64,000 nucleotides of DNA from Bradyrhizobium mercantei (GCF_001982635.1 NZ_MKFI01000012.1:116788-180787), one strand, 5' to 3'. Positions 8,124 to 17,155 are shown, counted from the stretch's first letter. A program made the numbers and translations. The notes: generated by a model not told the origin, from the letters alone.

Positions 8124-9347
8124 TCATTGCGATTGGGCGACGAGCGGGCACTGGCTCTCCGACAACGGCTGCGCCGCTTCGGAAGCCGGAATGACCTTCT
8201 CGATGGTGTAGTAGTCCCAGGGCTTCCTGACCTCGCCGGGGGCCTTGATGCTTGCCATGTAGAACGGATGCATCAGCCAGCCGTCGGCGCGCACCGAGCC
8301 GTTCTCGACATACATGTCGTTGACCGGCAGCTTGCGGATCTCGTCGGCGACCTTCAGACCGTCCAGGCTGTTGGCGGCAGCAACCGCCTGCAGATAGTGC
8401 AACGTTCCCGAATAGACCGCGGCCTGGTCCATGGTCGGCATCGCGTGATGCTGCTTGAAGAAGCGCGCCGACCAGGCCCGCGTCTTGTCGGTCCGGTCCC
8501 AGTAGAACGGCGTCGCAAAGGTCAGCCCCTGCACGTTGGCAATGCCGAGCGCGTGCACGTTGGTGATGTAGGTCAGCGGCACCACGATGTGCTGGCCGCC
8601 CTCGGCGATGCCGAACTCCTTGGCCTGCTTCAGCGCGTTGGTGGTGTCCTCGGCTGCCGAGATCAGCCAGATCACCTTGGCTTTCGACGCCACCGCCTGC
8701 AGCAGGAAGGAGCTGAAGTCGGGGTTATTCTGCGGGAAGCGCACCGAGCCCAGCACCTTGCCACCGGCCGCCTTGATGGCGTTTGCCGCGGCATCCTCCA
8801 TCGCCTTGCCGAAGGAATAGTCGGCCGAGAGGAAGAAGAAGCTGTCGAGCCCGCGCTCGATCAGCGGCTTCGGCAGCGGCGCCGAGATGGCGTAGGCATT
8901 GAGCGACCAGGAAAACGCAGTCGGCGCGCAGGCCTGCTGGGTGATCGCAGGACTCCCCGTCACGCCATGGATCACGATCTTGTTGCGTGTCCGCGCCAGC
9001 TCCTGCACGGCGAGCGCGACGGCAGATTGCGCCACGTCGACCACGACATCCGCGCCGCCATTGTCGAACCAGTTGCGGGCAATCGCCGCGCCGACGTCGG
9101 GCTTGGCCTGGTGATCGCCGGAGATCACCTCGATCGGACGGTCAAGCACCCTGCCGCCGAAATCCTCGACCGCCATCTTCGCTGCGAGCACCGAGCCCGG
9201 CCCCATGATGTCGCGGTACATCCCCGACATGTCGGTAAGCACGCCGATCCTGACCGGCCGCACGTCCTCCGCCCGAACCGGCGTCAACATCGCGCTGCCG
9301 ACCAGCAACGCGATCGCCGCACCTGTTATTCCTGATTTCTTCGCCAT
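8124..9347 (-). CDS. ABC transporter substrate-binding protein, Leu/Ile/Val (LivJ) type
   Basis: A periplasmic binding protein with a signal peptide (MAKKSG..., hydrophobic core GAAIALLVGSAMLTP, cleavage after VRA). The mature start VRIGVLTDMSGMYRDIMGPGS and the later GVTGSPAIT are typical of type I periplasmic binding folds that take branched amino acids, amides or aromatic acids. 407 residues. No permease or ATPase gene lies nearby, so it either feeds a transporter encoded elsewhere or acts as a sensor. It is the second gene in the CoA-transferase operon, which suggests it captures the substrate of that pathway. Confidence 0.9.
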   Translation of the reverse strand: MAKKSGITGAAIALLVGSAMLTPVRAEDVRPVRIGVLTDMSGMYRDIMGPGSVLAAKMAVEDFGGRVLDRPIEVISGDHQAKPDVGAAIARNWFDNGGADVVVDVAQSAVALAVQELARTRNKIVIHGVTGSPAITQQACAPTAFSWSLNAYAISAPLPKPLIERGLDSFFFLSADYSFGKAMEDAAANAIKAAGGKVLGSVRFPQNNPDFSSFLLQAVASKAKVIWLISAAEDTTNALKQAKEFGIAEGGQHIVVPLTYITNVHALGIANVQGLTFATPFYWDRTDKTRAWSARFFKQHHAMPTMDQAAVYSGTLHYLQAVAAANSLDGLKVADEIRKLPVNDMYVENGSVRADGWLMHPFYMASIKAPGEVRKPWDYYTIEKVIPASEAAQPLSESQCPLVAQSQ

Positions 9348-9402
9348 GACTGTCCTCGACGCTCCCCGTGTGGGCCGGCATGCGTGTGCCGGCCTCTTTG
9401 CT

Positions 9403-10659
9403 TCAGATGATCCGCCTTGACTTCAAATCGTCGATCCTCTCACTGGAGAGGCCGAGCAGGCCGCCATAGATCTCCTGGTTGTTCTGCCCGAGCGTCGGAG
9501 CCGGCGCGGTATATCCCCTGTGCGTCCGCCCCATCTTGATCGGGAACCCGGCGCCGATCACGCGCTGCTCCAGCGTCTCGGTCGGATGCTCGACCGCTTG
9601 CAGCATGTCGCGCGCGTCGAGATGCTCCCAGGCGAGGATGTCATCGATGTCGCGGATCGGGCTCGCGGCGACATCACCGCGATTGAGTGCATCGATCGCC
9701 TCCGACGTGGTGCGTGCCCGGGTCCATTCGGTGACGATGGCGTCGATGATCGCGTTGTTTGCCACGCGCCAGCTGGTGTTCATGAACTTCGCGTCTCCGG
9801 CGAGGTCCAGCCGGTCCATTACGCGCAGCAGCGCCAGCCAGTCCTCGTTGGTCGCGGCGCCGAGCGCGATCGCACCGTCGCGCGTGGCATAGGTGTTGAA
9901 GGGCGAGAACCGCATGATGCGATTGCCCTGCCGTGGCGCCATCCCCATCTGCGGATAGCAATCCAGGGGTTCGTCGAGCACCAGCGACAGCAGGCAATCG
10001 ACCATCGCGACGTCGACGAACTGGCCGCGTCCCGACATGCGCTGCTCGGTCAGCGCGGCGAGAATGCCGGAAACGGCAAAGGCGCCGGTGATGCCGTCGG
10101 CAAGCGCGGTGCCAGCCTTGCTCGGACCGGCATCCGGCTCACCGGTAATGGACATCAATCCGGCGGCCGCCTGGATCATCAAATCGTAGGCCTTGAGGCG
10201 CTTGTCGGCACCGGTCGAACCGTAGCCGGTCAGCGCGCAATGCACGATTGCCGGGTTGACCTGACGGTTCACCGCGTAATCGATCCCGAGCCGCTCAGCG
10301 GCACCGGGACGCAAATTCTCGACCAGGATGTCGGCCTTGCGCAGCAGCGCATGGAACAGCTCCATGCCCTCCGCCGAGCGCATGTTCAGCGTGATCGACT
10401 TCTTGTCGCGGCAGCGCTTCAGATAGGCAAGGCCGAGATCGCTGTCATGCTTGCGGTCGAGCGAAACGCCATCCCTGCCGAGGAACGGCGGCCCGGTCAT
10501 GGTGGGATCGCCCTGATCCGGGGTATCGATGCGGATGACCTCGGCGCCGAAGCCCGCCAGCATCAAGGTCGCGAACGGACCCGAATAGAAGCGTGTGAGG
10601 TCGAGAACGCGGACACCGTGCAGCGCGCCTTGCCTCGTCATCATCGGGCTCGCCGTCAT
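9403..10659 (-). CDS. CaiB/BaiF family CoA transferase (second copy)
   Basis: The first gene of the five-gene operon. Seen: GVRVLDLTRFYSGPFATLMLAGFGAEVIRID, VENLRPGAAERLGIDY, and AYDLMIQAAAGLMSITG (catalytic Asp candidate in AYDLM). About 418 residues, normal for the family. ATG 10659 has GAAGGGAA upstream; a TTG two codons earlier is an alternative. It is only distantly similar to the copy at 5458, so the two probably act on different acids or at different steps. The gene is divergent from a LysR regulator, its likely controller. Confidence 0.88.
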   Translation of the reverse strand: MTASPMMTRQGALHGVRVLDLTRFYSGPFATLMLAGFGAEVIRIDTPDQGDPTMTGPPFLGRDGVSLDRKHDSDLGLAYLKRCRDKKSITLNMRSAEGMELFHALLRKADILVENLRPGAAERLGIDYAVNRQVNPAIVHCALTGYGSTGADKRLKAYDLMIQAAAGLMSITGEPDAGPSKAGTALADGITGAFAVSGILAALTEQRMSGRGQFVDVAMVDCLLSLVLDEPLDCYPQMGMAPRQGNRIMRFSPFNTYATRDGAIALGAATNEDWLALLRVMDRLDLAGDAKFMNTSWRVANNAIIDAIVTEWTRARTTSEAIDALNRGDVAASPIRDIDDILAWEHLDARDMLQAVEHPTETLEQRVIGAGFPIKMGRTHRGYTAPAPTLGQNNQEIYGGLLGLSSERIDDLKSRRII

Positions 10660-10665
10660 CCGCAA

Positions 10666-10769
10666 TTTCCCTTCCCGCTCGCTGCTCTGTCGTTGTCTTC
10701 ATCGTTGACGCCGCGGGCATATAGGTCAAATATTTTCCGATCCGGATTATTGATGCCAGAATGGAATGA
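10666..10769. promoter_or_regulatory. Divergent promoter region between CoA-transferase operon and LysR gene
   Basis: This 104-base gap separates divergent starts and must hold both promoters. It contains an AT-rich stretch (10721-10755) with a small inverted repeat TCCG-ATC-CGGA at 10736-10746. This is a plausible LysR-type site, but no strong T-N11-A dyad stands out. The assignment rests mainly on gene arrangement. Confidence 0.4.
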
Positions 10770-11699
10770 ATGATGCGCGAGCGACGTCCACGCGGGTTCG
10801 AGGTCAGCCTCAAACATCTTCGCGCCGCCAACTCGGTCGCGGTGTATGGCAGCTTCACCGCGGCCGCCGCCGACCTCGGCATGACGCAATCGGCGGTGAG
10901 CCGTCTCGTGCTTCAGCTCGAACGGCAGCTCGGCGTCTCGCTGTTCCTGCGATCGACGCGCAACGTCATCCTGACCGCGCCGGGCCGCGAGTTCACGGCG
11001 TCGATCCAGCGCCTGCTCGCCGATCTCGGCGCCCAGGTCGACAACGCCCGCGCGCTGGGCGAGCAGATCAAGGGACGCCTGATCGTCTCCTGCCTGTTGT
11101 CGCTCACCCACCACGTGGTGCCGGAGGCCGTGCTGAAATACAGGAAGGCGCATCCGGGCGTCGAAATCCATTTGCGCGAGGGCCTCGGCAGCCAGGTCTA
11201 TGAGGACGTGCGCAGCGGCTTTGCCGACTTCGGCGTCGGCAACGTCACTGCGCTCGGCCATGAGGTCGTCAGCGACGACGTGGTGCAGGAGTCCTGCTTC
11301 GCGATCCTGCCGTCGCGCCATCCCTTGCGGGACAAGAGCACGCTGAGCCTGCGCGAATTGCGCAACGAAGCGTTCGTCTCGCTTCCGACCGGCTCGGGCC
11401 TGCGGCAGCAAATCGACAGCGTCGCGACCGCGAACGGCATCGTGCTCAAGCACAGCACCATCGTCGAGCAGTTCGGCACGCTGTACGATTTCGTCGGCGC
11501 CAATGTCGGCATCTCGATCGTCCCGGCCTCGGCGTTGCCGCCGCGCGCCCCGCGCGGCGTGGTCGTCAAGCGGCTGGTCTCGCCGCCGCTGGTCCGCAAG
11601 ATCGGGATCCTGCGGCTGAAGAACCGCCCGCTGACCCCGGCCGCGACCGGCTTTCTGGATATCTTCCGGCCGCTGTTCCTGAGCGCCTCACGGCGATAG
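10770..11699 (+). CDS. LysR-family transcriptional regulator
   Basis: Residues about 12-70 form the winged helix-turn-helix (LRAANSVAVYGSFTAAAADLGMTQSAVSRLVLQLERQLG). The remainder is the periplasmic-binding-fold effector domain. 309 residues. Two start codons in a row (ATGATG) exist. It resembles the GbpR/CbeR-like regulators of aromatic and sugar catabolism. Its divergence from the CoA-transferase operon makes it the likely regulator of that operon and of itself. The effector is unknown. Confidence 0.9.
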   Translation: MMRERRPRGFEVSLKHLRAANSVAVYGSFTAAAADLGMTQSAVSRLVLQLERQLGVSLFLRSTRNVILTAPGREFTASIQRLLADLGAQVDNARALGEQIKGRLIVSCLLSLTHHVVPEAVLKYRKAHPGVEIHLREGLGSQVYEDVRSGFADFGVGNVTALGHEVVSDDVVQESCFAILPSRHPLRDKSTLSLRELRNEAFVSLPTGSGLRQQIDSVATANGIVLKHSTIVEQFGTLYDFVGANVGISIVPASALPPRAPRGVVVKRLVSPPLVRKIGILRLKNRPLTPAATGFLDIFRPLFLSASRR

Positions 11700-11798
11700 C
11701 AGGCGGCGCACCGCGCCCGACATCCAAGAATCATTTGAGATTCGCGGCCGAGCCTGATTAGGTTCGGCAACACCAGATGCGACGGGACCCGACCACGA

Positions 11799-12848
11799 AT
11801 GGCAAAGGCGCGACGGACACGACCGACGATTCGTGACGTCGCGGCCGAGGCCGGCGTGTCCGTCTCAAGCGTCAGCCGCACGCTCAATGGCGGCATCTAT
11901 ACCAGTGCGGAGCTGCATGCCCGCATCATGCGCGCGGTGAAGCGGCTGGGCTTCGAGCCCGACCAGGCGGCGCAGGCGCTGCGCTCGCGCGCCTCCAACA
12001 CGATCGGCTGCATGGTCGCCGATTTCTCCAATCCGCACTACACCGGCATGGTGAGCGCGGCGGAGGAGGAATTCCAGCGCGCCGGCTTCCTGTTGATGCT
12101 GGCGGCCACCAAGCATGAGGAGGCGCGCGAGGCGGCGTTCCTGTCGGCGGTGCGGCGGCGCCAGATGGATGGGCTGCTGCTGTTCGCGGGCGACAATTCG
12201 CACAAGGATTTCATGAAGGGCCTGGCGACGCTCGAGCTGCCCTGCGTCACCGTCGATCGCGACGTGCCGGATAGCATCCCGGTTCGGGTCGATCACCGTG
12301 GCGGCGCGCTGGAGGCGACGCGCTATCTGATCGGCCTCGGCCACCGCCGGATCGCGCTCCTCACCGGCAGCGCCGCGGTGCTGCCGAGCTCGGAGCGGCT
12401 CGCCGGCTACCGACAGGCGCATCAGGAGGCGAAGATCGAGGTCGACGCAGGCCTGATCCGCCCGCACATGCAGGGCGCCAACACCGCCTTCAGCTCGGTG
12501 TGTCAGCTCTTGCAGTCGGCGAAGCCGCCGACCGCAATCATCTCGCTCGGCACCAGCATGCTGGCCGAGGTGCTGGACGCGATCACCAGCAACGGCCTGC
12601 GCTATCCGCAGGACGTGTCGATCGTGTGCAGCGGCGACACCGACCTCGCGCGCCATGCGACGCCCGCGATCTCGGCCCTGAGCTGGGACATGAACGAGGT
12701 CGGCCGCACCGCCGCGCGGCTGTTGCTGGAGCGGATCCGCGACAGCGAGAAGCCTGCCGGCACGGCCGAGCCGATCTATCTGCCGACGCGCCTCATCCTG
12801 CGCCATTCCTGCGCCGCACCGGCGGCGCCCGCGCGGGGACGAAAGTAG
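11799..12848 (+). CDS. LacI-family transcriptional regulator
   Basis: The N-terminal LacI helix-turn-helix is clear (TIRDVAAEAGVSVSSVSRTLNG, about residues 10-31), followed by a hinge helix (AAQALRSRASNTIGCMVADFSNPHY) and a periplasmic-binding-like ligand domain. 349 residues. A perfect 20-base LacI-type palindrome lies in the monooxygenase/binding-protein promoter at 15091-15110, and a weaker copy lies just upstream of the cupin gene at 13300-13313. This regulator, which ends next to those genes, is their most likely binder. It faces convergently the cupin gene at 12862. The effector is unknown. Confidence 0.92.
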   Translation: MAKARRTRPTIRDVAAEAGVSVSSVSRTLNGGIYTSAELHARIMRAVKRLGFEPDQAAQALRSRASNTIGCMVADFSNPHYTGMVSAAEEEFQRAGFLLMLAATKHEEAREAAFLSAVRRRQMDGLLLFAGDNSHKDFMKGLATLELPCVTVDRDVPDSIPVRVDHRGGALEATRYLIGLGHRRIALLTGSAAVLPSSERLAGYRQAHQEAKIEVDAGLIRPHMQGANTAFSSVCQLLQSAKPPTAIISLGTSMLAEVLDAITSNGLRYPQDVSIVCSGDTDLARHATPAISALSWDMNEVGRTAARLLLERIRDSEKPAGTAEPIYLPTRLILRHSCAAPAAPARGRK

Positions 12849-12861
12849 CGTCGCGCGCCGG

Positions 12862-13272
12862 TCAATCCGCCTGCGGCGCCGCCGCGTATTGCGCATCGGA
12901 GACGTGCTCCATCCAGGTCGCGTAATCGCTGTCGAGCGCTTCGTGGATCGCGATGTGGCTCATGCCCGTGGTCGGCGCCGCGCCGTGCCAGTGCTTTTCG
13001 CCCGGCGGAATCCACACCACATCGCCCGGGCGGATCACGCGGATCGGACCGTCCCAGCTCTGCACATATCCGGCGCCGGCGGTGACGTAGAGCATCTGGC
13101 CGAGCGGGTGGGTGTGCCACGCCGTGCGTGCCCCCGGCTCGAACGTGACGCGCGCACCTTGCAGGCGCGCCGGCGCGGCCGCATTGACGATCGCGTCGGC
13201 CCATACGGTGCCGCTGAACCATTCCGCATTGCCGCGGCGGCTCGGGACCGTTCCTGCGCGCTTGATCTCCAT
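12862..13272 (-). CDS. Small cupin-domain protein
   Basis: A 136-residue single-domain cupin. The metal-binding motifs are visible: TAWHTHPLGQMLYVTAG (two His and the following residues, about 50-65) and PGDVVWIPPGEKHWHGA (about 85-100). It resembles the quercetin-dioxygenase-like or carboxymuconolactone-type cupins often attached to catabolic genes. The start at 13272 is supported by GGAGGA just upstream; the frame continues upstream to 13686, but that part is antisense to the monooxygenase gene. A LacI-type half-perfect operator sits 28 bases upstream of the start. Confidence 0.85.
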   Translation of the reverse strand: MEIKRAGTVPSRRGNAEWFSGTVWADAIVNAAAPARLQGARVTFEPGARTAWHTHPLGQMLYVTAGAGYVQSWDGPIRVIRPGDVVWIPPGEKHWHGAAPTTGMSHIAIHEALDSDYATWMEHVSDAQYAAAPQAD

Positions 13273-13299
13273 GTTCTGTCCTCCAACCTTTCTCAAATC

Positions 13300-13313
13300 T
13301 GGAAACGGTTCCA
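13300..13313. promoter_or_regulatory. LacI-type operator upstream of cupin gene
   Basis: The sequence TGGAAACGGTTCCA has perfect 5-base arms (TGGAA/TTCCA) and matches the general LacI-family operator pattern. It shares the TGGAAACG core with the perfect palindrome at 15091-15110. Its position 28 bases before the cupin start codon suits repression. Confidence 0.65.
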
Positions 13314-13320
13314 ACCCTAT

Positions 13321-13375
13321 CGTCATTGCGAGCCAACGCGTCGCGCGAACGCGCGCCCGATGGCTCGCAATGACG
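13321..13375. repeat. Palindromic intergenic repeat
   Basis: A 15-base perfect inverted repeat (CGTCATTGCGAGCCA at 13321-13335 and its complement at 13361-13375) encloses a GC-rich centre. This is the dispersed palindromic repeat common between genes in this bacterial group. It lies between the monooxygenase stop (13406) and the cupin promoter. Confidence 0.8.
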
Positions 13376-13405
13376 GAGAGAGACAGCCGCCCGCGAGACC
13401 CCGCC

Positions 13406-15037
13406 TCAGCGCAGCACAAATCCTTCGTAACCGCGCTGCGCGATCTGCGCGATGCGGTGGCGGTAGCCCTGGCCGACATAGGGCATGAACACGCGTGGCT
13501 TGCCCGCGATGTTGGCGCCCTGGTACCAGGAATTGGCCTTCGGATAGAGCGTGCGGCTGGCCGCATCCGCGACATGCGCCATCCAGGCACGCTCGGCATC
13601 GCGCTCCGGCTCGATCCGCGTCTGTCCCTTGTCGCGCATGCTGCCGACGCAGGCCGTGATCCACTCGACATGGTTCTCGCAGGCATGGATCACATTGCCG
13701 ATCACTGATGGACTGCCCGGCCCGGTCACGACGAACAGGTTCGGGAAGCCCGACACCATCAGGCCGAGATAGGCGCTGGGTCCGTCGGCCCAGGCCTCCT
13801 GCAACGTGGCGCCGTCGCGTCCCCGGATCTGCATCGCGGCGAGTGCGCCGGTCATCGCGTCATACCCCGTCGCGAGCACCAGCGCGTCGAGCGCGAACGA
13901 CCGAGTCGCAGTCTCGACACCGGTCTCGGTGACCGTCGTCAGCGGCTCCGCACGCAGATCAACCAGTTCGACATGCGGCAGATTGTAGGTCGTGAAATAG
14001 CCGGTATCGATGCAGATGCGCTTGACGCCGAGCGGATAATCCTTCGGTGACAGCACGTCCGCCGTGGTCGCGTCGTCGACCATGCCGCGGATCTTGTCGC
14101 GCACGAAATCGCAGGCGACGTCGTTGACGGCCTCATCGGTCAGGATGTTCGGGAATGCGGTCAGGATGCCGCCGCCGCCCTGCTCCCACAGCTGTTGATA
14201 ACGCGCCCATTGCACGTCGCGGTCGGGCACCGCAGCATCGAAGGCGTTGGCGGGCACCCGTCCGAATTCCGGCGTCTCGAGGCTTTCGCGATATTTCGCG
14301 ATCACGGGCTCGGCCGCCGCGATGTCGTCGTCCGACAGCGGCGCATTGCGCGCGGGCACCGAGTAGTTCGGCGTGCGCTGGAAGACGGTCAGGCGGCTCG
14401 CCGCCTTTGCGACCATCGGGATGGTCTGCACGCCCGACGAGCCGGTGCCGATCACCGCGACGCGCAGGCCGGAAAAGTCGACCTCCCGATGCGGCCATTG
14501 CCCGGTGTGATAGACCGGCCCGCGAAACCGCTCGAGACCCGCGAGCTTCGGCTTGTTGGGGACGGAGAGGTTGCCGGTCGCCATCACGCAGATCGATGCG
14601 ACGATGCAATCGCCGCGATCGGTGCGCACGGTCCAGCTCTCGCCAGCCTCGTCCCAATCGGCGCTGGTCACCCGCGTCTCGAAACGGATCAGGGAGCGCA
14701 GCTCGAACCGATCGGCGACGTGCTGCGCATAACGCAGGATCTCCGGCTGGGCGGCGTATTTCTCGCTCCAGCGCCATTCCTGCCGCAGCTCCTCCGACCA
14801 GGTGTAGGAATAGAACAGGCTCGGTATGTCGCAGCGCGCGCCGGGATAGCGATTCCAGTACCAGGTGCCGCCGACATCGGACGCCGCCTCGATGCCGATC
14901 ACCTTCAGCCCGAGCTGGCGCAACCGGTAGATCGCATACAGCCCGCCGAAGCCGGCACCGACCACGACGGCATCGCATTCGGCGACCAGCGGCGGCCTCG
15001 CGCCGTGCTCCAGGCTCGCCTGTTCCAGTCTGCTCAT
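13406..15037 (-). CDS. Baeyer-Villiger-type flavin monooxygenase (cyclohexanone/phenylacetone monooxygenase-like)
   Basis: A class B flavoprotein monooxygenase of 543 residues. Seen: an N-terminal FAD-binding Rossmann motif (VVVGAGFGGLYAIYRL, about residues 23-38), GGTWYWNRYPGARCD, the Baeyer-Villiger fingerprint FxGxxxHxxxWP (FRGPVYHTGQWP, about 167-178) and a second Rossmann motif (VIGTGSSGVQTIP) for NADPH. The family inserts oxygen next to a ketone to give an ester or lactone. It runs divergently from the binding-protein gene at 15221, with a perfect LacI palindrome about 55 bases upstream of its start. The substrate is not predictable from sequence. Confidence 0.92.
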   Translation of the reverse strand: MSRLEQASLEHGARPPLVAECDAVVVGAGFGGLYAIYRLRQLGLKVIGIEAASDVGGTWYWNRYPGARCDIPSLFYSYTWSEELRQEWRWSEKYAAQPEILRYAQHVADRFELRSLIRFETRVTSADWDEAGESWTVRTDRGDCIVASICVMATGNLSVPNKPKLAGLERFRGPVYHTGQWPHREVDFSGLRVAVIGTGSSGVQTIPMVAKAASRLTVFQRTPNYSVPARNAPLSDDDIAAAEPVIAKYRESLETPEFGRVPANAFDAAVPDRDVQWARYQQLWEQGGGGILTAFPNILTDEAVNDVACDFVRDKIRGMVDDATTADVLSPKDYPLGVKRICIDTGYFTTYNLPHVELVDLRAEPLTTVTETGVETATRSFALDALVLATGYDAMTGALAAMQIRGRDGATLQEAWADGPSAYLGLMVSGFPNLFVVTGPGSPSVIGNVIHACENHVEWITACVGSMRDKGQTRIEPERDAERAWMAHVADAASRTLYPKANSWYQGANIAGKPRVFMPYVGQGYRHRIAQIAQRGYEGFVLR

Positions 15038-15090
15038 TTGTCACACCTCTCCGGCCGCAGGAATATTGCCATCGCTGGGAACACGCGCTA

Positions 15091-15110
15091 GTCTGGAAAC
15101 GTTTCCAGAC
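15091..15110. promoter_or_regulatory. Perfect 20-bp LacI-type operator
   Basis: GTCTGGAAACGTTTCCAGAC is its own reverse complement over all 20 bases, with the central CG typical of LacI-family operators. It sits between the divergent monooxygenase (start 15037) and binding-protein (start 15221) genes, so binding could control both. Confidence 0.88.
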
Positions 15111-15220
15111 GGAAGCGCATACGATAATTGTCGCCGGGCGTCAACGCACGGGCCGCTCGAGAAGCAGGCCCGCGCATACGTCACAAGGCAACAAATGGAT
15201 CATCAGGGAGTGACCGAGGG

Positions 15221-16447
15221 ATGTTGGACGGTTTTTGTCTTCGCGCGTGCGCAATGGTCGCGGCAACGATCGGCGCGCTGTCGCCGGCGCTCGCGCAGAA
15301 GAATTACGGCCCGGGGGTCTCGGATACCGAGATCAAGATCGGCAACATCATGCCCTATAGCGGCCCCGCGTCCGCCTATGGCGCGATCGGCCGCACCGAG
15401 GCGGCCTATTTCAAGATGATCAACGACCAGGGCGGCATCAACGGACGCAAGATCAACTTCATCAGCTATGACGACGGCTTCTCGCCGCCGAAATCGGTCG
15501 AGCAGGCGCGCAAGCTGGTCGAAGGCGACGAGGTGTTGCTGGTGTTCCAGCCGCTCGGCACCGCGCCCAATGTCGCGATCCAGAAATATCTCAACGGCAA
15601 GAAGGTCCCTCACCTCTTCATCGCGTCGGGCGCGACGCGCTTCGGCGATCCGAAGGACTTCCCCTGGACCATGGGCTGGCAGCCGAACTACCAGAGCGAG
15701 GGGCGGATCTACGCCAAATACATCCTGGACAAATTCCCTAACGGCAAGATCGCGGTGCTCTGGCAGAACGACGATGCCGGCAAGGACGCGCTCAAGGGGC
15801 TGCGCGACGGCCTCGGCGACAAGGCCGGCAGCATGATCGTCGCCGACAAATCCTACGAGCTGACCGATCCGACGCTGGACTCGCAGATCGTGGCGCTGCG
15901 CGCCTCGGGCGCCGACATCCTGTTCACCTGGGCGGCGCCGAAGGGCGCGGCGCAGACCATCAAGAAGGTCGCCGAACTCGGCTGGAAGCCGACCTTCTTC
16001 CTGACCTCGACCGCAACCTCGGTCGCTTCGGTGATGCGCGCCGCCGGCATCGAGCATTCGCAAGGCATCATCTCGGTCGCCTACCTCAAGGATCCGACCG
16101 ACACGATCTGGAACGATGACGCCGAGACGAAGGAGTGGCGCGCCTTCATGGACAAGTACATGCCCGACGGCGACAAGACCAACGGCAATCACGTCTATGG
16201 CTACGCCGCCGCGCAGACGCTGGCGCAGGTGCTCAAGCAGTGCGGCGACGATCTCACCCGCGAGAACGTGATGAAACAGGCCGCCAGCCTGAAGGATTTT
16301 GCACCGAAGATGATCCTGCCCGGAATCAGGATCAACACCAGCGCGTCCGACTTCCGCCCGATCGAGCAGTCGCAGCTGATGCGGTTCGAAGGCGAGAGCT
16401 GGAAGCTGTTCGGCAACATCATCACCGGCGAAGTGGGCAGCGAATAA
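15221..16447 (+). CDS. ABC transporter substrate-binding protein, LivJ type
   Basis: A periplasmic binding protein with a signal peptide (LRACAMVAATIGALSPALAQ). The mature part begins with VSDTEIKIGNIMPYSGPASAYG and keeps the type I fold throughout (408 residues from ATG 15221). The frame is open upstream to 15128, but the signal peptide favours 15221. No permease or ATPase genes lie nearby. It shares the operator region with the Baeyer-Villiger monooxygenase, so it probably captures the same compound or a relative. Confidence 0.9.
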   Translation: MLDGFCLRACAMVAATIGALSPALAQKNYGPGVSDTEIKIGNIMPYSGPASAYGAIGRTEAAYFKMINDQGGINGRKINFISYDDGFSPPKSVEQARKLVEGDEVLLVFQPLGTAPNVAIQKYLNGKKVPHLFIASGATRFGDPKDFPWTMGWQPNYQSEGRIYAKYILDKFPNGKIAVLWQNDDAGKDALKGLRDGLGDKAGSMIVADKSYELTDPTLDSQIVALRASGADILFTWAAPKGAAQTIKKVAELGWKPTFFLTSTATSVASVMRAAGIEHSQGIISVAYLKDPTDTIWNDDAETKEWRAFMDKYMPDGDKTNGNHVYGYAAAQTLAQVLKQCGDDLTRENVMKQAASLKDFAPKMILPGIRINTSASDFRPIEQSQLMRFEGESWKLFGNIITGEVGSE

Positions 16448-16459
16448 CGCCTCCCGGCG

Positions 16460-17155
16460 TCATCCGGTCAGCCAGGCGAACGCGCGGCGCAGGAATGCCC
16501 GCGCATCCTGCTCCACGGGCGTGCCATGGGCCATCAGCACCTTTTCGGCAGGCCACGCCAGAATGCGTTGCATCGCCTCGCGCGCCGCGCGGCGGCCGGT
16601 GAAGGCAACGCGGAACTTGCGCGGCACCGACGGCTCAGGCCCGACCATCAGGTCGAGTTTCGCGATCATCGCCCGCCAGCCCGCGACCAGTTCGGCCGGA
16701 ATCTGCTGCAGCAGGTCGGTGAACAGCACCGTCCTGCTCTCGACATGGAAGAACACCACCTCCGACGTAATCAGATTGCCGCGCATCACCACCTGGTCGA
16801 TCTGCCCCGCCCAATCAAGGCTTGCTCCATCGGCGAGATCGGCATCGAAGGCGAGATCACGGCGCCGCTTGCGCAGGCCCGGCGGAGCGTGGAGCACGGC
16901 GGCCGGATAGGCCCGCTTCCACTCGGCGAGGAACAGATGATGCAGTGAGTTGGGCGCCACGATGTGCCTGACCTGGCCGAGCGCGTCCACGGCGGCGCGC
17001 AGTTCCTCCGTCAAGTGGACCGGCGACCAGATGAAAAGACCCCCATCCGAGAGCCTGATGACGGCCATCCGGGTCGGATAGTGAAACCCGGCGACCGCGA
17101 CGTTCGGTCCTCCGGCAATCCAGATGTCGTCGCCGAAGTCCTGCAATACCGTCAT
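16460..17155 (-). CDS. DUF4336-like protein (metallo-beta-lactamase-like fold)
   Basis: A 231-residue protein resembling the DUF4336 family, predicted to have a metallo-beta-lactamase-like fold. Seen: IWIAGGPNVAVAGFHYPTRMAVIRL at the N-terminus, HIVAPNSLHHLFLAEWKRAYP (about 62-82), and KVLMAHGTPV near the C-terminus. The canonical HxHxDH metal motif is absent, with PNSLHHLF in its place, as is usual in DUF4336. The function is unknown. It converges with the binding-protein gene, with a 12-base gap. Confidence 0.75.
   Translation of the reverse strand: MTVLQDFGDDIWIAGGPNVAVAGFHYPTRMAVIRLSDGGLFIWSPVHLTEELRAAVDALGQVRHIVAPNSLHHLFLAEWKRAYPAAVLHAPPGLRKRRRDLAFDADLADGASLDWAGQIDQVVMRGNLITSEVVFFHVESRTVLFTDLLQQIPAELVAGWRAMIAKLDLMVGPEPSVPRKFRVAFTGRRAAREAMQRILAWPAEKVLMAHGTPVEQDARAFLRRAFAWLTG

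Noticed and set aside
12862..13686. Extended start for the cupin gene
   Set aside because: The upstream codons are antisense to the monooxygenase gene and include the LacI-type operator; the GGAGGA ribosome site marks 13272.
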